Below are positions 6,695 through 14,522 of a stretch of DNA of 15,703 bases, one piece after another. The position numbers were made by a program, and so were the translations under genes. The stretch's first letter is position 1. The number at the start of each line of letters is the position of its first letter. Source of the stretch: CAYJHC01 sp964370075 (lineage in GTDB: Bacteria > Bacillota > Clostridia > Peptostreptococcales > Anaerovoracaceae); contig CAYJHC010000044.1 in NCBI GenBank assembly GCA_964370075.1, positions 1 through 15,703 of the forward strand, in the 5' to 3' direction. The notes beneath the pieces were generated by a model. The model ran no database searches and was not told where the DNA came from. It saw only the letters and a list, made by a program, of their open reading frames with translations.

Positions 6695-8161
6695 TTATAT
6701 TTTTGCACTTTTTACTTTATCAAACTCATCCAACATTTCTTGATCTGGTGTTGTTATGGCTGAGACTAGAAGAATTGCCAAGCTTCCTAAAACAAATCCT
6801 GGAATAATTTCATATACATCAAATATACCGCCGCTTAATAAATACCATACCACATCAACAATGCCTCCTACCAACATGCCTGCTATAGCACCCTGTCGTG
6901 TCATTCTCTTCCAGAATAACGCAAAAATAATCAAAGGGCCAAAAGCAGATCCAAATCCGCCCCATGCAAATGATACTAACCCAAATACTGAGCTTTCAGG
7001 GTTGATTGCCATTATTATACCTGCTGCAGTAACTCCAATAACTGTTATTCTGCTTACCCACACAAGCTTTTTTTCATCAGTATTTTTGAATATTATTCCA
7101 AACAAATCTTTGGAGACAGAAGATGCTGCAACTAGCAATTGAGAACTTGCTGTACTCATTATTGCTGCAAGTATTGCAATTAGTAACAATCCCGCAACTA
7201 CCGGATGGAAGAGATAATTTATCATTTCCATATAAATAGTTTCTCCATCGGCTAAGTCTGGAAGCATTGCCTTCCCTACAACACCGATAACTACAGCAGC
7301 AGTTAATGTTATTATTACCCATATCATCGCAATAATTCTTGATTTTTTAATCATATCCGAAGAACTGATTGCCATAAATCTAGACAGAATATGAGGTTGC
7401 CCAAAATATCCTAATCCCCAACCTAGGGAAGACGCTATAAGTAAAGTATTAATATTCCCATTACTTTGAGGAACTACTTCAAAAGTTTCTGTAGAAAGAG
7501 TAGCAAGCCTACTAGCAACATCTTCCCAACCACCCATTGATACTGCAGCAATAATGGGAACAATAATCAATGCAAAGAACATTATAATTCCTTGTATAGT
7601 ATCTGTCCAACAAACTGCTGAAAAACCACCTAGGGCTGTATATATTAAAATTATTCCTGCTCCTAGTAAAAGTCCCCATATGTAGTCCATTCCAAATATT
7701 GTATTGAAAAGTTTTCCTCCTGCAGCAAACTGTGAGGCAGAATATACCAAGAAAAATATTACAATGAATAAAGAGGAAATTATTTTTAAAATGTTTTTTG
7801 AATCTCTAAACCTTTTTGTAAAAAAATCGGGCAATGTAAGAGAGTCTCCAGCAATTTCAGTATACTTTCTTAGTCTTTTCGCTACAAAAAGCCAATTAAG
7901 ATATGTTCCTAAAATCAAGCCTATGGCCGTCCAAATTGCCTCTGATGTTCCGCCATATATTACATATGCTGCACCTGGCAATCCAATTAATAACCACCCA
8001 CTCATATCAGAAGCTTGAGCTGACATAGCAGTAACCCAACTATTTAACTGCCTTCCCCCAAGAATAAAATCGGACATGGTGTTTGTTTTACTATAAAATT
8101 TCACTCCAATGGCTACCATAACCCCTAAATATATTACAAATATTATTCCAATAATCAGCAT
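6695..8161 (-). CDS. putP: Sodium/proline symporter (SSS family)
   Basis: Inner-membrane Na+-coupled importer of L-proline, of about the usual length for PutP (488 residues) and with the usual multi-spanning hydrophobic pattern. Residues 46-66, including SDMSGWLLIGLPGAAY, reproduce the PutP signature in which E. coli D55 and S57 act in Na+ and proline binding (here D52 and S54). IMSTASSQLLVAASS (334-348) matches the second Na+-site helix (S336/T337 aligned to E. coli S340/T341). GGRQLNSWVTAMSAQ and SLTLPDFFTKRF are also typical. GAGGAA precedes the ATG at 8161. No put catabolic genes are visible, so uptake for osmoprotection, biosynthesis or Stickland fermentation are all possible. It sits after the serS hairpin with a weak candidate promoter of its own. 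Confidence 0.93.
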   Translation of the reverse strand: MLIIGIIFVIYLGVMVAIGVKFYSKTNTMSDFILGGRQLNSWVTAMSAQASDMSGWLLIGLPGAAYVIYGGTSEAIWTAIGLILGTYLNWLFVAKRLRKYTEIAGDSLTLPDFFTKRFRDSKNILKIISSLFIVIFFLVYSASQFAAGGKLFNTIFGMDYIWGLLLGAGIILIYTALGGFSAVCWTDTIQGIIMFFALIIVPIIAAVSMGGWEDVASRLATLSTETFEVVPQSNGNINTLLIASSLGWGLGYFGQPHILSRFMAISSSDMIKKSRIIAMIWVIITLTAAVVIGVVGKAMLPDLADGETIYMEMINYLFHPVVAGLLLIAILAAIMSTASSQLLVAASSVSKDLFGIIFKNTDEKKLVWVSRITVIGVTAAGIIMAINPESSVFGLVSFAWGGFGSAFGPLIIFALFWKRMTRQGAIAGMLVGGIVDVVWYLLSGGIFDVYEIIPGFVLGSLAILLVSAITTPDQEMLDEFDKVKSAKI

Positions 8162-8217
8162 ACGTCTTCCTCATTCCCTTATTTTTTTATGAATTTTTTA
8201 TCTTCTATTCTTGCAAA

Positions 8218-8246
8218 ATTCCATACTTCTAGCATTTTATTGCCAA
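8218..8246 (-). promoter_or_regulatory. Weak candidate promoter for putP
   Basis: Between the serS hairpin and putP, the minus strand has TTGGCA (8246-8241), 17 bases, then TGGAAT (8223-8218). The -35 differs from consensus at one position and the -10 at two. It is placed sensibly, just after the hairpin and about 55 bases before the putP ATG, but it is a modest match in AT-rich DNA. Confidence 0.3.
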
Positions 8247-8255
8247 TCTAAATTA

Positions 8256-8290
8256 TACGCATATCCACCTTCACTAGGTGGATATGCGTA
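8256..8290 (-). terminator. Hairpin closing the glnA-serS unit
   Basis: A perfect 15-bp inverted repeat (TACGCATATCCACCT with its complement, 8256-8270 and 8276-8290) surrounds a 5-base loop, 25 bases after the serS stop codon. On the minus strand it is followed by TAATTTAGATT, a poor uridine tract; on the plus strand there is none. Position and stem strength argue for a terminator or 3'-end-protecting hairpin of serS. The weak U tract keeps other roles open. Confidence 0.65.
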
Positions 8291-8315
8291 GACAATCATA
8301 ACAACTTCATTTTTC

Positions 8316-9590
8316 TTACTTGGCTATTTTCTCTTTGCCCATATATGGCACCAACGCTTCTGGAATTATTACTGTTCCATCTTCTTCTTGGAAATTCTCT
8401 AAAATAGCAGCTACTGTTCTTCCTACTGCCAAGCCTGAACCATTTAAAGTATGTACAAATTCCGGTTTTCCTTTCTCCGTTGGTCTAAATCTAATATTAG
8501 CCCTCCTTGCTTGGAAGCTCTCAAAATTGCTGCATGAAGAAATCTCCACATACCTATTATAGCTTGGCATCCAAACTTCAATATCATATGTTTTTGCTGA
8601 AGAAAAGCCTAAGTCTCCTGAGCTTAAAATTACAACTCTATAAGGTAAATTTAATCTGTTTAAGACTTCTTCTGCTGACAAAGTTAGTGTTTCTAAAGCC
8701 TCATCAGAGTCTTCTGGTCTAACAAACTTAACTAGTTCTACTTTGTTAAATTGATGCTGACGTATTAACCCTCTCGTATCTTTTCCTGCTGATCCTGCTT
8801 CTTTTCTAAAACAAGGAGTGTAAGCACAATACTGTATAGGAAGTTCCTTTTCATCAATGATTTCTTCACTATGAAGGTTAGTAACTGGAACCTCCGCTGT
8901 TGGTACTAGGAAAAAGTCTTTTGCAGGAACATGAAACATATCATCCTCAAACTTCGGTAACTGACCAGTCCCTGTCATAGCATCCCTGTTTACCATAAAC
9001 GGAGTTAGTACTTCTGTAAAATTATGCTCTCCAGTATGAAGATCTAACATGAAGTTGATAACTGCTCTTTCCAATCTTGCTCCTAAACCATTGTAAACTG
9101 TAAATCTTGTCCCAGCAATTTTCGAACCTCTTTCAAAGTCTAAAATTCCTAGTTCTGTTCCAATTTCCCAATGAGGCTTTGGTTCAAATTGAAAATCCCT
9201 AGGGCTTCCAATTTTTCTAATTTCTATATTATCGCCATCATCTTCCCCATACGGTACACTTGCATCTGGCGTATTAGGAATACCAAGCAATATTTCTCTT
9301 AATTCTTGTTCAACTTCTGCCACGTCTTTGTCAAGTGACTTAATCTCTTCAGAAAGCTTTTTCATCTCTTCCATTACACCGTTAACATCTTTTCCTTCTT
9401 TTTTCAAGATAGGGATTTGCTTAGATGCTGTACTTTGAGCGTTCTTCATCTGCTCTACTTTTCCTAGAATTTCTCTTCTTCTCTTATCTAAAACAATTAC
9501 CTGTTCTAAGTTATAATCGCCTTTGCCTCTTCTTTCGACTGCCTCTTTAATAGTGTCAAAATTATCTCTAATTTTTTTAATATCTAACAT
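8316..9590 (-). CDS. serS: Seryl-tRNA synthetase
   Basis: Cytoplasmic class II aminoacyl-tRNA synthetase that charges tRNA-Ser (and tRNA-Sec where present). The 424 residues are standard. The N-terminal antiparallel coiled-coil arm that grips the long variable arm of tRNA-Ser spans about 28-103, after MLDIKKIRDN. The catalytic domain shows motif 1 (about 170-197), motif 2 beginning FRKEAGSAGKDTRGLIRQHQ (261-280) and motif 3 NGSGLAVGRTVAAILEN (383-399). TAEVPVTN (231-238) and EISSCSNF (349-356) are typical serine/ATP pocket segments. GAAAGGG precedes the ATG at 9590. It begins 20 bases after the glutamine synthetase stop, so the two are probably co-transcribed. I see no T-box leader immediately upstream, in keeping with an internal operon position. 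Confidence 0.98.
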   Translation of the reverse strand: MLDIKKIRDNFDTIKEAVERRGKGDYNLEQVIVLDKRRREILGKVEQMKNAQSTASKQIPILKKEGKDVNGVMEEMKKLSEEIKSLDKDVAEVEQELREILLGIPNTPDASVPYGEDDGDNIEIRKIGSPRDFQFEPKPHWEIGTELGILDFERGSKIAGTRFTVYNGLGARLERAVINFMLDLHTGEHNFTEVLTPFMVNRDAMTGTGQLPKFEDDMFHVPAKDFFLVPTAEVPVTNLHSEEIIDEKELPIQYCAYTPCFRKEAGSAGKDTRGLIRQHQFNKVELVKFVRPEDSDEALETLTLSAEEVLNRLNLPYRVVILSSGDLGFSSAKTYDIEVWMPSYNRYVEISSCSNFESFQARRANIRFRPTEKGKPEFVHTLNGSGLAVGRTVAAILENFQEEDGTVIIPEALVPYMGKEKIAK

Positions 9591-9610
9591 TTTTTACCCT
9601 TTCAGATTTA

Positions 9611-11539
9611 TTAAAATAAGTTTTTCCTATAATTTGAATATGCCTCTTTCAATCTTTCCACTTCCTTTTGCATTAAAACTTGAAGCGTTGATGCTTTGTC
9701 ATATTCTTGGTTCTTTATAGCGTCTGAAATATCCGTTAACATACAAGTGTCTGTCATAGTATTTCTTCCTAATCTATCTCTAATATTAGAAATTTCTACC
9801 CAAGCTAGCTCATCATATTCGGTTGAATTTTCTTCATTATGAATTTTTTTACAAGCTCTAACAGTTGCCATTGTATTAGGTATTATTCTCTTCTGTAGCT
9901 CCATAGCCCATTGAGATATAACTGCTTCTTTATAAGATTTTATTGTTAATGCATCCATAACATTTCCCACTTTAAAAATCTTTAATTTTTCACTATATTT
10001 TTCAAAAGCATTTATATTTTCCCAAACTGTTATTGGAACTTCTCCAAATAATTGTTCTCTTTCCTCATCTGTAAATGCCTCAAAAACATCTTTCTCAGTT
10101 CTATATTCTCTATTTTTTTCTAAATAAAAATCTTCTTCTCCTCTTTTTTTAGAAATTGATTTTTCTAAATCCTTGGAACTTTTTTGATTTTCAAGTGATG
10201 CCTTTATTCCATCTAACATAGCCATATATGACGCGGCAATAACAAGATATGTATTACTATTTGGATTTGGAGCTCTAAGCTCAAATCTAGTAGCTAATGG
10301 ATTAGCCACGTCTCTTACAAGACCTACCAAAATGGTTCTATTTCTAGATACTACATTTGTTGCATGCCCCAATGAAGTAACTACACAAACTGGCGCTTCA
10401 AAGCCTGGCTTTAGCCTATCAAAAGCATTATTTGTGGCAGAAATAAATGGATTTACAACTTCATAGTTATTTAATAACCCCATCAAAGCTCCAAACCCTA
10501 TAGGGTTTAAAAAGTCTTCTGTTAAATCCTTAGGATTAAATAAGTTAACTACTCGTCCATCCTTTAACTTGGCAGAGACTCCAAGATGCGTATGTTCTCC
10601 ATTTCCAGCAACCCCTGGTATTGGCTTTGCAGAAAAAATTACATCTAAACCATATAGCCTATATACGTCCTTTATTAAATTTTTCACTTGGTTTTCATTA
10701 TCAGCAGCTTGTATAGCATCGGCATACTTCCAATCTATCTCCAATTGCTCCATAACATGGTCATAATGACCTGCATTTCCTAGTCTTGCTTTTACTCCGC
10801 CAACTTCCTTATGACCCATTTCTACACCGATTTCATATTTTTCTAAAAATATTAAAGCTTTTTCTAAAGCGGTCCTTACTGGTCCGATAGTTCTCTTCCA
10901 GTACTGCTCCTTTAATATCTGTGCAGTTGAAAGCTCATCTCCTCCTGCATCTTCATCTGGTGTCTTAACCCAAAACTCTAATTCAGTAGCACTAGTTAAT
11001 TTTATTTCTTCTATTTCATCTACACTATCAAAATCCATATTTTCAAAAACATATGGATTTTCTTTCATTAATCTAAATAACTCTTCTTTAAATGTGTTTA
11101 CAGCATCCCTTAGAATCACTCTAGCTCCAACATCTTTAGAGTTATTATGCCTCAATATAGAAGGAATTCTTAAGGTGCCTACTGGCAATTTTAACTTTTT
11201 ATCAATATGCTTCAAGTTGTAATCCACATACCATTTAGCTTCTGAATCTGGTATTATATCGACTTTGGCATCATTTAATGTTGCAATGCTTGGTAATACT
11301 ACACTAGAACCATCTGTTTGGATTCCTTCAGCCAAAAATTTTTCCATATCTTTAATAAAAGTTTCTACGGGAATTTTTTCATCTGTATCATTTCCGCCAA
11401 TATCTATTCCTACCAAGGAAATAAACTTTACTTCAGGGTGCTTTCTTAAGATTTCAATTACATATTTTTTTTCATGTTTGCCTTCAGGTATACAAAATAG
11501 CATTTCATCTAGATTGTAATCAAACAGTGCATTCTTCAT
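9611..11539 (-). CDS. glnA: Glutamine synthetase, long variant with C-terminal extension
   Basis: Makes glutamine from glutamate, ammonia and ATP. I place the start at 11539 (MKNALFDYNL, 642 residues) because AAGGAG lies 8 bases upstream; an in-frame ATG at 11560 has no ribosome-binding site. Visible: the N-terminal beta-grasp ending TDGSS (75-79); ATELEF (184-189) with the first metal-binding glutamates; GVEMGHKEVGGVKARLGNA (about 238-256); NGEHTHLG (313-320), equivalent to the NG-x-H-x-H metal motif; NPFISATNNAFDRLKPGFEA (363-382), with an insertion relative to the usual NP-x-x-NSYKRL; and RFELRAPNPNSN (418-429). From about 448 a helical extension of nearly 200 residues follows, absent from ordinary 440-470-residue GSI. 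The usual GSI adenylylation-loop sequence is not recognisable. Enzyme activity is likely from the conserved residues but unproven. Confidence 0.88.
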   Translation of the reverse strand: MKNALFDYNLDEMLFCIPEGKHEKKYVIEILRKHPEVKFISLVGIDIGGNDTDEKIPVETFIKDMEKFLAEGIQTDGSSVVLPSIATLNDAKVDIIPDSEAKWYVDYNLKHIDKKLKLPVGTLRIPSILRHNNSKDVGARVILRDAVNTFKEELFRLMKENPYVFENMDFDSVDEIEEIKLTSATELEFWVKTPDEDAGGDELSTAQILKEQYWKRTIGPVRTALEKALIFLEKYEIGVEMGHKEVGGVKARLGNAGHYDHVMEQLEIDWKYADAIQAADNENQVKNLIKDVYRLYGLDVIFSAKPIPGVAGNGEHTHLGVSAKLKDGRVVNLFNPKDLTEDFLNPIGFGALMGLLNNYEVVNPFISATNNAFDRLKPGFEAPVCVVTSLGHATNVVSRNRTILVGLVRDVANPLATRFELRAPNPNSNTYLVIAASYMAMLDGIKASLENQKSSKDLEKSISKKRGEEDFYLEKNREYRTEKDVFEAFTDEEREQLFGEVPITVWENINAFEKYSEKLKIFKVGNVMDALTIKSYKEAVISQWAMELQKRIIPNTMATVRACKKIHNEENSTEYDELAWVEISNIRDRLGRNTMTDTCMLTDISDAIKNQEYDKASTLQVLMQKEVERLKEAYSNYRKNLF

Positions 11540-11553
11540 TTTTGCTACTCCTT
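11540..11553 (-). promoter_or_regulatory. Ribosome-binding site that decides the glnA start
   Basis: AAGGAG (11553-11548 on the minus strand) stands 8 bases before the ATG at 11539. The longer in-frame ATG at 11560 is preceded only by AT-rich sequence with no purine-rich element, so the extra seven residues it would add (MIKGVAK) are probably not translated. Confidence 0.8.
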
Positions 11554-11579
11554 TTATCATTAATATATCTACTATTTAA

Positions 11580-11607
11580 AGATGGTTCCTTAGAACAGGA
11601 ACCATCT
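11580..11607 (-). terminator. Hairpin between the UPF0182 gene and glnA
   Basis: AGATGGTTCCT (11580-11590) pairs perfectly with AGGAACCATCT (11597-11607) around a 6-base loop. It begins 6 bases after the UPF0182 stop codon. On the minus strand only TTTAAAT follows, so the uridine tract is weak. Just 40 bases separate it from the glnA start and I find no good promoter there. It may be a leaky terminator or attenuator that sets glnA expression by read-through. Confidence 0.6.
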
Positions 11608-11613
11608 GATTAT

Positions 11614-14502
11614 TTACTGGCCTGAAAGTTGATTTAAGTATGAGCTTACTTCATCCATGTAATCTCCGTAGGCAGCCCAATCACCTTCTCGTTGAGCAGT
11701 TTGGCCTTTTTCAAATGCATCCGATGCTTTTTGTATTATTTCTGCTTGAGATAAAGTGCTATCATCGCTCTCTCCGCTATCGTTGTTACTAGCTCCAGAT
11801 GAACTGTTTCCTCCAAACAAGCTTGCTAAAGCTTCATCTAAAGTTTCTTCATATGCAATTTTATTATCATAAGCTACAATTACTCGTTTTACTTCAGGAA
11901 TACTAGAATTAGTAGCTTCTAAATAAATCGGTTCTACATACAGAAGTGAATCTTCAATTGGTATTAAGAACATATTTCCTCTAGTGTAAGTAGTCCCTGC
12001 AGACTCCCATAAAGAGAAATCCTGTGCAATTTCTGTATCTTGGTCAATCTGTGCTTCAATTTGCATTGGACCATCTACAGTCTTACCCTTTGGTAGTTGG
12101 AAAAGTATCAACTCGCCATAATGTTCTCCATCATTCCTTGCCATCATTAATGCTGTAAGGTTTCGTTTTCCCTGAGGCGTAAATGGTATAGAGTTAATAA
12201 ACTCTGCTTCTGTTTCTCCCGGAAGATTTAAAATATAGTAGTTAGGTGTCATTGGAACTTCTTCTGTTCCATATGTTTCAGTCGCAATATCCCAAATATC
12301 TTCATTCTGATAAAAGACGTTAACATCACTCATATGATATTTTGTATATACATTTGCTTGAATTTGCAATAACTCAGCAGGATATCTCAGATGAGCTTTT
12401 AGTTCATCTGATAGTTCGTCTGCATTTTTAAACAAATCAGGATAAATTTTTTGCATTGTCATTGCAATCGGGTCTGTATCATCAACAATATAGTAATTTG
12501 TATCCCCATTATAAGCATCAATAACTACTTTCACTGAGTTTCTAATATAATTTGTACTAGAACTAGTATCATATGGCTCTGAATACGGGAACTTTGAACT
12601 TGATGTATAAGCATCAATAATCCAAAACAACTTTCCGTCTTCCACTACCATATACGGATCATTTTCATACTCTAGGTATGGCATTATTTTTTCAACCCTA
12701 GTCATAATATTTTTATTTACAATTATTTTAGACTTACTGTTGATATTTGAGGAAACAAGAATATTAAAGCTTCTTTCCTCAATTGCAAATAATACTCTAT
12801 TAAAGAAGTTTAGTTTAATCCCTGCACTACCTTCATATTCTGTATATTCATTACTATCCCCATCTGGATAGTCAAACTCAGCTTCATCCGTGCCAATTAT
12901 GCTATAATTATTACTTAATTCTCCAAAATATATTTCTGGCCTAGTTACCTCAATGTCTTCTGAAGTAGACTCTGGAGGAATGCTGTCAACAATCATTTTA
13001 GGTTGGCCATTAGCAGTAATCTCATTTACCTTAGACATTACAATACCATAGCCATGGGTATATTTAATATGTCTATTCAGCCAAGTATCTGTAACCTTCT
13101 CTTCATCTATTTCTCTAGCTGATAAGAATGTCTGCGTATACTCTCCATCAATCACATATCTATCTACATCTACATCATTAAATGTATAGTATGGCCTAAT
13201 ACTTTGAGTTTGATTATAGAATTGCTTTGCTGGAGCATAATCGTTTATTCTGATATTATCAATAGTGGTAGCATTATTCTCAATATCTTCACTAGTCAAG
13301 TCATCAGAAGCCCCAAACTCTTTTACTATAACATTTTCAAGGTCATATGCCACTTGAGTATATTCAATATTATTTTCTAAATACTCTCCTTCTTTTCCAA
13401 GTTGATCTGGCGTTACTAGAACTCTCTGCACAACTACTCCCGCAACAGTTCCAACTGCAACTGTAACTACCATCAGTATTGGTACAATTATCACTGGCTT
13501 AAGCTTATTTCTCTTGATACTTATAGCTAAGGCTATAACACCTGCTACAGATAAAGCCATTAAAACTCTATACATCCAAATTGTAACATTAACCTCTACA
13601 AACCCTGGCCCATATACTATTTCAGATGCAGAAAACAATAACTCAAACTGCCTAAGCAAGAAATTAAACCCTACCATTAAAAATAAAACCGAGCCTACTA
13701 CTAGCATCTGTTTCTTTGCTATTTCAATTATATCTTTGAAGGTACCACTCTTTGCTCCATTTGACGCTGTTTCTCTAGCTTTAGCCGTCTTTTCTCCTAG
13801 ACCACTAAACCCTTTGCTAAACATATCTCCAAAAGGAGTATTCTCAAATGGATTATTTTTACTTTTAAAATTTCCTCCAGAATAAGTTTCTTCTTCATCA
13901 ACTTCTTCATAATCAGGAGTAGCCTTTGTAGCTCCCGGAGCTTTAAATGAGGTAAGAATCAAGTAATAAACTACCGTCATAGCTACATACATTACTAAGA
14001 AAATTATCAATAATCCATTCAGTTTAGTTAAAAAGTCTAGTTTAAAAACATAAAATGATATGTCTAAGTTGAAAATCGGATCATTTAAATCAAAGTCTGA
14101 GCTATTTACTAGTTTTAGCATTTCAAACCATAAAGAGCTAGTAAACAGAATTGCTGTTGCAAGACCTACTGCCGCGGCAATCCCTACAGTTATCTTGCCA
14201 ATTACTTTTTCACTGCCTTGCATGTCTTCTTTTGGACAAATTTTTGCGTAATAATTACCTCTAATTGATTTAAGGTATAACAGTGATAGGATAAATATTA
14301 CAATAAATACTGGTACTCCTATTTGTAGCATCGTAAAAAGTTGTGTAAAAAACACACTTACATATCCTAATTCTACAAACCACAAGAAATCAGTAATAAC
14401 TCCTACTAGCCCAAAGAACCCAATAATCACGAGTAGCGCAATTACAATAAAATACTGAACGGCTCCTACCTTGCGTTCACTTTTGGTAACCTTCTTTTTC
14501 AT
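11614..14502 (-). CDS. UPF0182 family membrane protein
   Basis: Large conserved protein of unknown function, 962 residues, within the usual range for this family. Seven likely membrane helices lie near residues 15-36, 55-77, 103-125, 161-184, 266-284, 308-328 and 336-358. DPIFNLDISFYVFKLDFL (141-158) is the family hallmark. With the lysine-rich N-terminus inside, the roughly 540 residues after helix 7 would lie outside the membrane. A charged insert (about 187-262, acidic then Gly/Phe/Lys-rich) separates helices 4 and 5 on the cytoplasmic side. The C-terminus has a Ser/Asn/Asp-rich linker (about 898-915), then a small helical domain with GDWAAYGDYMDEVSSYL. AAGGAGG lies about 7 bases before the ATG at 14502. 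It follows the repeat-protein gene by 20 bases, so the two are probably co-transcribed. Confidence 0.9.
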   Translation of the reverse strand: MKKKVTKSERKVGAVQYFIVIALLVIIGFFGLVGVITDFLWFVELGYVSVFFTQLFTMLQIGVPVFIVIFILSLLYLKSIRGNYYAKICPKEDMQGSEKVIGKITVGIAAAVGLATAILFTSSLWFEMLKLVNSSDFDLNDPIFNLDISFYVFKLDFLTKLNGLLIIFLVMYVAMTVVYYLILTSFKAPGATKATPDYEEVDEEETYSGGNFKSKNNPFENTPFGDMFSKGFSGLGEKTAKARETASNGAKSGTFKDIIEIAKKQMLVVGSVLFLMVGFNFLLRQFELLFSASEIVYGPGFVEVNVTIWMYRVLMALSVAGVIALAISIKRNKLKPVIIVPILMVVTVAVGTVAGVVVQRVLVTPDQLGKEGEYLENNIEYTQVAYDLENVIVKEFGASDDLTSEDIENNATTIDNIRINDYAPAKQFYNQTQSIRPYYTFNDVDVDRYVIDGEYTQTFLSAREIDEEKVTDTWLNRHIKYTHGYGIVMSKVNEITANGQPKMIVDSIPPESTSEDIEVTRPEIYFGELSNNYSIIGTDEAEFDYPDGDSNEYTEYEGSAGIKLNFFNRVLFAIEERSFNILVSSNINSKSKIIVNKNIMTRVEKIMPYLEYENDPYMVVEDGKLFWIIDAYTSSSKFPYSEPYDTSSSTNYIRNSVKVVIDAYNGDTNYYIVDDTDPIAMTMQKIYPDLFKNADELSDELKAHLRYPAELLQIQANVYTKYHMSDVNVFYQNEDIWDIATETYGTEEVPMTPNYYILNLPGETEAEFINSIPFTPQGKRNLTALMMARNDGEHYGELILFQLPKGKTVDGPMQIEAQIDQDTEIAQDFSLWESAGTTYTRGNMFLIPIEDSLLYVEPIYLEATNSSIPEVKRVIVAYDNKIAYEETLDEALASLFGGNSSSGASNNDSGESDDSTLSQAEIIQKASDAFEKGQTAQREGDWAAYGDYMDEVSSYLNQLSGQ

Positions 14503-14522
14503 AACCTTCCTCCTTAGTTTTG

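Noticed and set aside
8162..8315. tRNA-Ser gene or T-box near serS
   Set aside because: No cloverleaf, CCA-type end or T-box antiterminator sequence is recognisable; the only structure is the serS hairpin.
11540..11560. glnA start at the upstream ATG (11560)
   Set aside because: No purine-rich ribosome-binding site precedes it, while AAGGAG stands 8 bases before the ATG at 11539.
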